A DNA stretch of 11,516 nucleotides from DHVE2 group archaeon (GTDB lineage Archaea > Thermoplasmatota > Thermoplasmata > Thermoplasmatales > Aciduliprofundaceae): contig WAOZ01000100.1 in assembly GCA_015520975.1 (NCBI GenBank), positions 1 to 11,516 of the forward strand, read 5' to 3'. This document shows positions 6,327-11,516 of this stretch, in pieces. Each line of letters begins with the position of its first letter. The first letter of the stretch is position 1. The translations under genes and the position numbers were made by a program. The notes under the pieces were generated by a model, which did not search any database, had not been told where the DNA came from, and saw nothing but the letters and a program-made list of their open reading frames with translations.

Positions 6327-7334
6327 TCACCACTTCAATTCAACACCACCAATATTTTTAAGCGCTTCGCACAGCAGTTTTATTGTATTGCGCACATCTT
6401 TATCTGCCACCATCTCCACATTAGAGTGCATGTACCTCTCCGGTATGGAGATAACAGTGGTGGCCACACCATCGCGAGCAAGCTGTATTATATCCGCATC
6501 AGTCCCTGACCAAGATGGATTCGCTTCTAGCTGATAGGGTATCTTTTTCGTTTCAGCGGCTTTTATGAAATGACGAGATACTGCGGGATGGGAAACAGCA
6601 CCAACACTAATCACAGGTCCTTTGCCAAGTTCCACGGATACATCGTCCTTGCTCACACCCGGCATAACCGCATGCGTGACATCCACCGCAATACCGATAT
6701 CCGGATATATCCCGTAGCTTGAAGTGCGCGCACCTTTTAGCCCAATTTCTTCCTGCACTGTTGCGGTAAAATAGAGTGTTGCATCGCTTTCAACTTTTTC
6801 AAGAACTTTCAGAAGTATGTAAACTCCAATTCTGTCATCTAAAGAATTGGCCACGATTTTACCATGAAGTTTCTGATAGGTTGGCACAAAAGTGCCTACA
6901 TCGCCTATGGATACCAATTTTTCAGCTTTTTTCTTTGAATCCACTCCGATATCTACCTGCAGATCCTTGATATCTTTTTTCTTCTCCTCTTTTCCAAGAT
7001 GCGGTGGCTTCTCACCTATAACGCCGTAGATATAACCCTTTTTGGTTTTTATTCTAACCATAGAGGATCTGAGCGTTATTGAATTCACTCCGCCAATCGG
7101 TGCAATCTTGAGATAACCGTCTTCGGTTATGCTCCGAACCATGAAGCCTATCTGATCCATGTGCGCGGCAAGCATTACTTTTCTTTCACCGCCTTTTTTC
7201 ACGCCTATAACATTTCCAAGTCTGTCAATATGCACCTCATCCGCGTATTTTTTCATATGATTCACAACGATCTCTCTTATTTCGTACTCCATACCGGGCA
7301 CGCCGAAAGCTGTTACAATATCTTTCAGATTCAT
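6327..7334 (-). CDS. M42 family metallo-aminopeptidase (TET-type)
   Basis: A 335-residue cytoplasmic peptidase that removes N-terminal residues from short peptides, typically as a hollow dodecameric tetrahedron downstream of the proteasome. The co-catalytic metal site is complete by pattern: H58 (AAHMD), D166 (ANSLDDRIG, bridging), E195-E196 (QEEIG, catalytic base plus ligand), D218 (AVDVTHA) and H303 (YMHSNVEM). The insert at about 90-160 corresponds to the PDZ-like dimerisation domain of the family. There is no signal peptide. The substrate class (glutamyl-, leucyl- or lysyl-type TET) cannot be read reliably; older annotations call such proteins endoglucanase or cellulase M, which is misleading. 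A TATA-like box at 7353-7366 is centred about 26 bases before the ATG, predicting a leaderless transcript. The gene diverges from the regulator at 7450. Confidence 0.94.
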   Translation of the reverse strand: MNLKDIVTAFGVPGMEYEIREIVVNHMKKYADEVHIDRLGNVIGVKKGGERKVMLAAHMDQIGFMVRSITEDGYLKIAPIGGVNSITLRSSMVRIKTKKGYIYGVIGEKPPHLGKEEKKKDIKDLQVDIGVDSKKKAEKLVSIGDVGTFVPTYQKLHGKIVANSLDDRIGVYILLKVLEKVESDATLYFTATVQEEIGLKGARTSSYGIYPDIGIAVDVTHAVMPGVSKDDVSVELGKGPVISVGAVSHPAVSRHFIKAAETKKIPYQLEANPSWSGTDADIIQLARDGVATTVISIPERYMHSNVEMVADKDVRNTIKLLCEALKNIGGVELKW

Positions 7335-7352
7335 AAACGGGTTAATGATTCG

Positions 7353-7366
7353 ATAATATATTAAAA
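7353..7366 (-). promoter_or_regulatory. TATA-like box of the M42 peptidase gene
   Basis: On the minus strand TTTTAATATATTAT is centred about 26 bases before the ATG at 7334. No ribosome binding site lies between them. Confidence 0.45.
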
Positions 7367-7417
7367 CAGTGGCTCAGGAAATTTGAAAAATACGGAGTAT
7401 GCACCAGATAAAGAAAA

Positions 7418-7428
7418 GATTAAATAAC
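7418..7428 (+). promoter_or_regulatory. TATA-like box of the regulator/small-protein unit
   Basis: GATTAAATAAC is centred about 27 bases upstream of the ATG at 7450, with no ribosome binding site before the ATG. A leaderless transcript for the two-gene unit is therefore expected. Confidence 0.45.
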
Positions 7429-7429
7429 T

Positions 7430-7448
7430 CTGGGATTTAATCTCCCAG
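7430..7448. promoter_or_regulatory. Inverted repeat CTGGGA-N7-TCCCAG, candidate operator
   Basis: Two perfect 6-base arms flank a 7-base centre that itself contains part of a GATT-T-AATC dyad. The repeat fills the space between the TATA-like box and the ATG at 7450, where a bound dimer would block transcription start. The first gene downstream encodes a winged-helix regulator, so self-repression is a natural inference. A hairpin in the transcript is unlikely if the message starts at the ATG. Confidence 0.42.
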
Positions 7449-7449
7449 T

Positions 7450-7884
7450 ATGTTTGAAATAACAGTGAAGATAATAAACCCTATGACTGATGAAAATGAT
7501 CTTGATACGGTTCTTCTCAATTTTCTGGTGGCAATAGGTTACATGCCCCGCGTTGACCCGCAGAGAGATTTTAACTCTGCAATAAAATCCGTTCCATACA
7601 GACTTTTTAAAGAGTGTTTCCTTATGCATAGAGATAGAGAGTGGACCGTGGATGAGCTTGTTGCATACCTTGGCACCACCAGACCTACCCTTTACAGGCA
7701 CCTGAACAAGCTAAAATCGATGGATATGCTTGATGAGATCCAGCACGGTATGACAAAAAAATACCAGATCAGATACGGAGACATAGCGAGAGCGTGGAGT
7801 TTCGTTGAAGCGAATGTGAAATTTGCTATGGATCGGTACAGAGAAACGGTAAATCATATCTCCAAACTCGTGAGAGGTGAATGA
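7450..7884 (+). CDS. Winged-helix (ArsR-like) transcriptional regulator, 144 aa
   Basis: Residues 65-90 (EWTVDELVAYLG, then TTRPTLYRHLNKLKS) form a clear helix-turn-helix with an arginine/tyrosine-rich recognition helix. A wing follows at about 92-108 (MLDEIQ, MTKKYQIRYG), and a long C-terminal helix (111-141) is suited to dimer formation. The first 60 residues form a less typical N-terminal part with a conserved-looking DENDLDTVLLNFLVAIGY segment; I see no metal-binding cysteine pair, so metal sensing of the ArsR kind is not supported. The ATG at 7450 is supported by the TATA-like box at 7418-7428. An inverted repeat lies directly upstream. The stop overlaps the ATG at 7881 and lies 2 bases before the preferred ATG at 7887 of the next gene, so the two are one unit. 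The regulated genes are unknown. Confidence 0.82.
   Translation: MFEITVKIINPMTDENDLDTVLLNFLVAIGYMPRVDPQRDFNSAIKSVPYRLFKECFLMHRDREWTVDELVAYLGTTRPTLYRHLNKLKSMDMLDEIQHGMTKKYQIRYGDIARAWSFVEANVKFAMDRYRETVNHISKLVRGE
7874..7880 (+). promoter_or_regulatory. Ribosome binding site deciding the start of the small protein
   Basis: AGAGGTGA directly abuts the ATG at 7881 but is 6 bases from the ATG at 7887, the spacing seen before purM. This favours 7887 as the start. Confidence 0.5.
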
Positions 7885-7886
7885 GT

Positions 7887-8150
7887 ATGAAAACCCTCAC
7901 CCCCGGTTCAAAATGTGTGATATACGCTGTTAGCAGCAACGAAGACATACACCGCACAAGCGGTATATTTCAGGGATATGTACCCCTTGGGGAAGACACA
8001 TCTCTGTGCATAGAGCTCGATGAGAGTCATGGAGATATGAAGGGAAAACTTCGTCTTATACCGATAAGCAGCATAGCAGCGGTGGATATAATTGAACTTG
8101 CCGACGATCAGGAGGAAGAGAAGGAAGAGGAAAAAATCTACTACAGCTGA
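7887..8150 (+). CDS. Small hypothetical beta-rich protein with acidic tail, 87 aa
   Basis: I do not recognise the family. The first 70 residues alternate short hydrophobic strands and glycine turns (CVIYAV, GIFQGYVPLG, SLCIEL, KLRLIPISSIAAVDII). The pattern of a strand, G-F-x-G-Y, a polar loop, and IP-x-x-x-I-x-x-V-D is reminiscent of small beta-barrels of the Sm/SH3 kind, but this is only a fold guess. The last 17 residues are acidic (DDQEEEKEEEK) and end in IYYS. The ATG at 7887 is preferred over the one at 7881 because GAGGTGA ends at 7880, giving 6 bases of spacing, as at purM; starting at 7881 would add only MS. It is translated from the same message as the regulator before it, so a shared role is likely. 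The 3' end overlaps thpR by 10 bases, tail to tail. Confidence 0.7.
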   Translation: MKTLTPGSKCVIYAVSSNEDIHRTSGIFQGYVPLGEDTSLCIELDESHGDMKGKLRLIPISSIAAVDIIELADDQEEEKEEEKIYYS

Positions 8151-8659
8151 ATTACGCGGATATCCTCGTATATGGGTCCTTTCGGCGTCAGTGTGCTTTT
8201 TTTGATTTTTATTTCTGTGATCTCTGCTTCGCCAAATAGATGAGTTCTGAAAGACTCAAGTTTAGATATATCTACTCTGCCCTTAACCCGCGCGATGGTC
8301 AGATGTGGTACATAACTTTTTTCTTTTTTAAATCCAAGTTTTGAGAGACGGGAATCTATGCATTTCGCCATTTTTATGATGCTATCTCCATTCTCCACGC
8401 CAATCCATATAACCCGAACATAATGCTCATTCGGAAAAAACCCTATGTTTTTCAATCGGATCGTAAAAGGCTGTGTTTTGCACTCCTCAACTATCTCCGC
8501 GATTTTATCAACCATTGCCTCGTCGATATCGCCCAAAAATTTCAGTGTTATGTGAATGTTCTCTCTCTCCACGAATTTGACCCTCTCCTTTTTCAAACTA
8601 TCCTGAACGCGCCCGATATCCGGGAAAAAAGGAATGTCCAGAGCGATAAATGCACGCAT
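8141..8659 (-). CDS. thpR: RNA 2',3'-cyclic phosphodiesterase (2'-5' RNA ligase family)
   Basis: A 172-residue member of the 2H phosphoesterase superfamily. Both hallmark tetrapeptides are present: H36-I-T38-L and H119-L-T121-I, each placed after a hydrophobic strand in the two symmetrical lobes. The opening MRAFIALDIP and the NIHITLKFLG stretch are typical of ThpR. The enzyme opens 2',3'-cyclic phosphate ends of RNA and can join some tRNA halves in vitro through a 2'-5' bond; its role in the cell is probably RNA end processing. The length is usual for the family. A TATA-like box at 8681-8687 is about 25 bases before the ATG, so the gene probably has its own leaderless transcript although it lies only 40 bases behind the DUF89 gene. 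Its 3' end overlaps the small acidic protein gene by 10 bases. Confidence 0.93.
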   Translation of the reverse strand: MRAFIALDIPFFPDIGRVQDSLKKERVKFVERENIHITLKFLGDIDEAMVDKIAEIVEECKTQPFTIRLKNIGFFPNEHYVRVIWIGVENGDSIIKMAKCIDSRLSKLGFKKEKSYVPHLTIARVKGRVDISKLESFRTHLFGEAEITEIKIKKSTLTPKGPIYEDIRVIQL

Positions 8660-8680
8660 AGTAGGTTATCTGATTATGAG

Positions 8681-8687
8681 ATAAAAA
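8681..8687 (-). promoter_or_regulatory. TATA-like box of thpR
   Basis: On the minus strand TTTTTAT is centred about 25 bases before the ATG at 8659, in the 40-base gap after the DUF89 gene. The gap shows no ribosome binding site. Confidence 0.35.
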
Positions 8688-8699
8688 TCTTCTCCACAT

Positions 8700-9542
8700 T
8701 CATCTGTAAAGCAGAACCACATCACCCACCACGGCCTGAACATCTCGCGCAACCACCGGGCATTTCACCATCAGCATATAGAATATTCCCCTGAACTCGC
8801 TCAATCCTTCATAATTTCCCTGACCCTTGGATATAACCACATCATGCTCCTCGATCCATTTTTTTACTTCTGGTGAGTTCCTTTCCACGCCCACTTCGCC
8901 GTTGGTTATGAATCTGAACTCATCCACCACATTCTCAAGACCCACATATTTAGCGTCCTCTATTGTGGCGTCGTTTATTATCGGTCCAGCCTTTACAACG
9001 AAGGTTATACGATAATTCTTTATGCACCGTATTGTCTCTATTAAAAGCCTGTCAAAAACAATCTCCCCAGCATTATCTGCAAAGTATAGTATAGAGCTCG
9101 CAGTCTTCAATTTTGAAACAAAGAGGGGATAGTCATTATATCTGAGTTTCTGTGTCAGAACCCTGTTTATGGTGTCTTCAAGGTCAAAACTCTCTAACGC
9201 GCCGAAATCTATGATATTTCCAGCAATCGCCAGTTTAACAGCGGTATAAAGTGGATCTTCACTATTATCCACAATCTTCTTAAGTTTTGGATACAACGAA
9301 AGCGCAATATCGTTGCTTTCCTTTTTTATGCGTGCATACGGATCCCCTCTCGCGTACTTTCTCACAACACGATGCGCAACATGAGCGAGCTCTGGTGGTG
9401 TTTTTCGCCAGTTCTCATTGAGAAGCGCATGCATAACCTCACGAAGCATGGTTTCTTTTGTACCATCATCAATATTCGAAAGTTTTGCCGCTCTCAGCGC
9501 CTGACGGAGAAAGCAGGGTATGCATTCCAAATTCGCCTTCAT
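8700..9542 (-). CDS. DUF89 family metal-dependent phosphatase-like protein
   Basis: A 280-residue protein with the features of DUF89 (ARMT1-like) family: an N-terminal helical part opening with ECIPCFLRQAL (cysteines 7 and 10), GNIIDFGA (108-115), the metal-site signature DNAGEIVFDR (156-165), K184 with PIINDAT (187-193), and SKGQGNYEG (238-246). Family members are metal-dependent phosphatases that act on phosphorylated sugars and cofactors such as fructose-1-phosphate or 4'-phosphopantetheine, and they are thought to remove damaged or side-product metabolites. The archaeal subgroup with the CxxC start has no agreed substrate. Candidate metal ligands here are D156, N157 and D191, all present. 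It diverges from the pyruvate:ferredoxin oxidoreductase genes. A 15-base palindrome lies between its TATA-like box and its ATG. Assignment to the family is firm; the substrate is not known. Confidence 0.88.
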   Translation of the reverse strand: MKANLECIPCFLRQALRAAKLSNIDDGTKETMLREVMHALLNENWRKTPPELAHVAHRVVRKYARGDPYARIKKESNDIALSLYPKLKKIVDNSEDPLYTAVKLAIAGNIIDFGALESFDLEDTINRVLTQKLRYNDYPLFVSKLKTASSILYFADNAGEIVFDRLLIETIRCIKNYRITFVVKAGPIINDATIEDAKYVGLENVVDEFRFITNGEVGVERNSPEVKKWIEEHDVVISKGQGNYEGLSEFRGIFYMLMVKCPVVARDVQAVVGDVVLLYR

Positions 9543-9554
9543 GGATTTGGGAAA

Positions 9555-9569
9555 TAATGTTCAACATTA
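9555..9569. promoter_or_regulatory. Perfect 15-base palindrome TAATGTT-C-AACATTA, candidate operator
   Basis: Seven-base arms match perfectly around a single central base in the 85-base gap between the DUF89 gene (-) and porG (+). The palindrome overlaps the downstream edge of the minus-strand TATA-like box (9565-9573) and ends 13 bases before the DUF89 ATG, so a bound dimer would hinder that promoter. For the por genes it lies upstream of the TATA-like box, where activators usually bind. Confidence 0.5.
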
Positions 9570-9573
9570 AAAA
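9565..9573 (-). promoter_or_regulatory. TATA-like box of the DUF89 gene
   Basis: On the minus strand TTTTTAATG is centred about 27 bases before the ATG at 9542, again without a ribosome binding site. It overlaps the palindrome at 9555-9569. Confidence 0.4.
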
Positions 9574-9596
9574 GGTAATTTTCCCGGCAGGGTAAG

Positions 9597-9608
9597 ATTT
9601 AAGGTTTA
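9597..9608 (+). promoter_or_regulatory. TATA-like box of the por operon
   Basis: ATTTAAGGTTTA is centred about 26 bases before the ATG at 9628. The match to an archaeal TATA box is moderate, but the spacing is the same as at other first genes in the window. Confidence 0.38.
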
Positions 9609-9627
9609 TGCAGACATACCCCCATAC

Positions 9628-10179
9628 ATGTACGAAGTGAGATTCCACGGTAGGGGCGGTCAGGGTGCGGTCACGGCCGCCAACATTTTAGCGATTGCAG
9701 CGGTGAAACAGGGCTACCACGCACAGGCATTCCCATACTTTGGCGTGGAGCGCAGAGGCGCTCCCGTTCAGGCATTCACCCGAATTGACGAGAGAAAGAT
9801 AGACATAAGAATGAATGTTTACAATCCCGACGCAATCGTTGTTCTTGATCCTACGCTTATGGATGTTGTGGATGTTACACAGGGTCTCAAAGAAGGAGGA
9901 ATCATAGTTATCAATACCGCAAAAAAACCCGAAGATTTTAATTTAAGTGAATATCGCGTAGCCACTGTAAACGCCACTGAAATAGCGCTGAAACACAGGC
10001 TCGGCTCTCAGGCAGCGCCCATCGTGAATACGGCTATTCTGGGTGCGTATTCTAAGGCGGTTGGAAATGTTGGAATAGAATATGTTGTTGAGGCAATAAA
10101 AGAAAATGCCCCCGCTAAAAGAGAAGAAAACGCAAACGCTGCGCGGGAGGCTTATGAAAATACCATACTGGGGTGGTAA
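9628..10179 (+). CDS. porG: Pyruvate:ferredoxin oxidoreductase subunit gamma
   Basis: The 183-residue gamma subunit of a four-subunit 2-oxoacid:ferredoxin oxidoreductase, which converts pyruvate and CoA to acetyl-CoA and CO2 with reduction of ferredoxin, or runs in reverse for CO2 fixation. The N-terminus has the family signature HGRGGQGAVTAA (7-18), and FPYFGVERRGAPVQAF (35-50) follows; together they form the CoA/cofactor-contacting part of the gamma fold. The neighbouring delta and alpha genes support the assignment. 2-Ketoisovalerate oxidoreductase has similar subunits, so the substrate rests mainly on the alpha subunit, which looks closer to PorA. The gene opens the operon, probably as a leaderless message, and is followed by porD after 3 bases. 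Confidence 0.93.
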   Translation: MYEVRFHGRGGQGAVTAANILAIAAVKQGYHAQAFPYFGVERRGAPVQAFTRIDERKIDIRMNVYNPDAIVVLDPTLMDVVDVTQGLKEGGIIVINTAKKPEDFNLSEYRVATVNATEIALKHRLGSQAAPIVNTAILGAYSKAVGNVGIEYVVEAIKENAPAKREENANAAREAYENTILGW

Positions 10180-10182
10180 AAA

Positions 10183-10494
10183 ATGGATATGATAACAAGA
10201 GGTGCAATTATTCCTGATGCAGGGAATTCGGTGGAGAACAAAACAGGTTCGTGGAGGGTTTTCAAGCCCATAATTCATTACGAAAAATGCATAAGATGCT
10301 TTATCTGCTGGCAGTACTGCCCAGAACCCGCAATTTATAAAAAAGATGGTAGCGAGTATCCGGCGAAAAATGATGCAATTAAGAAAAGGATCACAGAGGT
10401 GCCCGTTATTGATTATGACTACTGCAAGGGTTGTGGGATCTGTTATGAAGAATGTCCTGTTAATGCCATAGAATTTGTGAAGGAGGAGAAGTAA
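10183..10494 (+). CDS. porD: Pyruvate:ferredoxin oxidoreductase subunit delta (2x[4Fe-4S] ferredoxin)
   Basis: A 103-residue ferredoxin-like subunit that carries electrons from the catalytic centre to the external ferredoxin. It has two complete [4Fe-4S] motifs: C36, C39, C42, C46 (CIRCFICWQYCP) and C81, C84, C87, C91 (CKGCGICYEECP). The TGSWR segment (21-25) before the first motif is typical of the delta subunit and separates it from free ferredoxins. A GGGTGG stretch overlapping the end of porG, 6 bases from the ATG at 10183, serves as ribosome binding site; a second in-frame ATG lies at 10189. The gene sits between porG and porA, one base from the latter, in the usual order. Confidence 0.94.
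   Translation: MDMITRGAIIPDAGNSVENKTGSWRVFKPIIHYEKCIRCFICWQYCPEPAIYKKDGSEYPAKNDAIKKRITEVPVIDYDYCKGCGICYEECPVNAIEFVKEEK
10482..10486 (+). promoter_or_regulatory. Strong ribosome binding site of porA
   Basis: GGAGG, within AAGGAGGAGAAG at the end of porD, lies 9 bases before the ATG at 10496. It fixes the porA start, as MPKVMLKGNE is also where the homologous proteins begin. Confidence 0.6.
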
Positions 10495-10495
10495 A

Positions 10496-11516
10496 ATGCC
10501 GAAGGTAATGCTTAAAGGAAATGAATCGATAGCGTATGCATTCAAACTGGCGCGGGTGCAGGTTATTCCAGCGTATCCAATAACGCCATCCACCCTTGTT
10601 CCCGAAAAGGTCAGCGAATTAATTGCAAAGGGAGAGATGAAAGCGGAATTCGTTCCTGTTGAGAGTGAGCACAGCGCCATGAGCGCAGCAGTTGGTGCAA
10701 GTGCAAAGGGTGTTCGAGTTGGCACTGCAACTGCCTCGCAGGGTCTGGAACTTATGCATGAGATACTCTATATTGCGAGCGGTATGCGCTTGCCCATAGT
10801 TATGGGCATAGGTAATCGCGCACTCAGCGCTCCGATAAATATCTGGTGCGACCATCAGGATATGATTGGTGCAAGGGACACAGGATGGTTACAGTTCTTT
10901 GCAGAGAGCAATCAGGAGGCCCTTGATTTGGCGATTATGGCGTTCAAAATTGCGGAGGATGAGCGCGTTTTGCTTCCTGCTATGGTGGGACTGGATGCCT
11001 TCGTGCTGACGCACACCGTTGAGCCCGTGGATATGCCAGAGCAGGAAGAGGTTGATGAGTTCCTCGGAGAATACAAACCGAGGTATCACACCCTTGATCC
11101 ACAAAACCCTGCCACACTGGGCTCTTTCGCCTTTCCAGATCATTACATGGAATTCAAATATGCGCAGTGGGTTGCTATGGAACGCGCATCGGAGGTCATT
11201 GACGAAGTATTCGAAAAATTCCACAAAAAATTCGGTAGAAAATACGCCAAGGTCAATCCTGAATTCGTGGAAGATGCCGACATAGTAATAGTCACGATGG
11301 GTTCTATGAGCGGCACAGCCCGCGAATTTGTCAAGAAATTGCGCAGTGAAGGTAAAAAAGTTGGTCTTGTGAAGATCACTGTTTTCAGACCGTTTCCGAA
11401 GAAAGAGATTAAAGCCGCACTCAAAAACGCCAAAGTCGTTGCAGTCATCGACAGAAACATATCTTTCGGATTCGGCGGTGCGGTTTATTCGGAGATCGCA
11501 TCGGTGTTCGCCAACG
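10496..11516 (+). CDS. porA: Pyruvate:ferredoxin oxidoreductase subunit alpha, 3' end beyond window
   Basis: The reading frame is open from the ATG at 10496 to the last base, giving 340 residues of a subunit that is usually about 390 long. Signatures in order are AYPITPST (26-33), PVESEHSAM (54-62), TATASQGLELM (77-87), RDTGWLQF (127-134), a TMGSMSGTA segment (267-275), KITVFRPFP (293-301) and VIDRNISFGFGG (317-328). These are the domain I/II contacts of the alpha subunit that build the thiamine diphosphate site together with the beta subunit, plus the C-terminal transketolase-like domain. RDTGWLQF and the length of the middle region resemble PorA more than VorA, so pyruvate is the likely substrate, though 2-ketoisovalerate is not excluded. 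porB would be expected directly after the window end. Confidence 0.94.
   Translation, partial: MPKVMLKGNESIAYAFKLARVQVIPAYPITPSTLVPEKVSELIAKGEMKAEFVPVESEHSAMSAAVGASAKGVRVGTATASQGLELMHEILYIASGMRLPIVMGIGNRALSAPINIWCDHQDMIGARDTGWLQFFAESNQEALDLAIMAFKIAEDERVLLPAMVGLDAFVLTHTVEPVDMPEQEEVDEFLGEYKPRYHTLDPQNPATLGSFAFPDHYMEFKYAQWVAMERASEVIDEVFEKFHKKFGRKYAKVNPEFVEDADIVIVTMGSMSGTAREFVKKLRSEGKKVGLVKITVFRPFPKKEIKAALKNAKVVAVIDRNISFGFGGAVYSEIASVFAN

Noticed and set aside
6311..6337. Possible hairpin (AAGTG / CACTT, or GTGA / TCAC) at the convergent ligase and M42 stops as a two-way terminator
   Set aside because: The arms are only 4-5 bases, alternative pairings overlap, and no T-run follows on either strand.
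8110..8136. Purine-only run of 27 bases as a possible regulatory or triplex-forming tract
   Set aside because: It is fully explained by GAA/GAG/AAG codons for the acidic tail of the small protein.
9943..10725. Long open frame on the minus strand (260 codons) opposite porG, porD and porA
   Set aside because: It runs antisense to three well-recognised por genes, and its product is cysteine- and phenylalanine-rich without a domain. It is a shadow of the coding strand.
1..11516. tRNA/rRNA genes, CRISPR array, insertion sequence or phage-like genes
   Set aside because: No cloverleaf-like stretch, spaced repeat, transposase or terminal inverted repeat was seen, and the coding density leaves no room for them.

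Overview
This window reads as a compact archaeal chromosome segment. Evidence for archaea: a DNA ligase of the archaeal/eukaryotic ATP-dependent type with a PCNA-binding-like motif, an M42 (TET-type) aminopeptidase, a four-subunit-type pyruvate:ferredoxin oxidoreductase in the archaeal order gamma-delta-alpha, a ThpR-type RNA phosphodiesterase, AT-rich TATA-like boxes about 24-28 bases before first genes of transcription units, and GGTGA-type ribosome binding sites before internal genes. The gene mix and composition would fit a Thermoplasmatota/DHVE2 (Aciduliprofundum-like) euryarchaeon, but that placement is inference from memory of families and not a search result.

Layout. 1-129: the 3' end of a succinyl-CoA ligase alpha gene (+). 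111-668: a six-helix membrane protein (-), divergent from a winged-helix regulator (733-1497, +). 1505-4428 (-): a polytopic membrane protein with a long charged tail, then an iron-dependent alcohol dehydrogenase, then purM coupled to it by a TGATG junction. 4547-6322 (+): DNA ligase, convergent with an M42 aminopeptidase (6327-7334, -). 7450-8150 (+): a two-gene unit of a winged-helix regulator and a small beta-rich protein, convergent with thpR (8141-8659, -), which follows a DUF89 phosphatase-like gene (8700-9542, -). 9628-11516 (+): porG, porD and the start of porA; the window ends inside porA, and porB would be expected next.

The window is almost entirely coding; no gap exceeds about 120 bases, and I see no tRNA, rRNA, CRISPR array, insertion sequence or prophage. 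The identifiable genes serve central metabolism (acetyl-CoA/pyruvate, succinyl-CoA, purines), DNA joining, peptide turnover and RNA processing. They mostly sit in short units of one to three genes with their own promoters rather than in one pathway operon.

The most interesting material is regulatory. Three short perfect-arm inverted repeats sit in the intergenic promoter regions (4480-4494, 7430-7448, 9555-9569), one of them just before a regulator gene that is co-translated with an unrecognised small protein. I see no convincing evidence of a wholly new multi-gene system; the regulator/small-protein pair and the regulator at 733 with its uncharacterised C-terminal domain are the best candidates for undescribed function.
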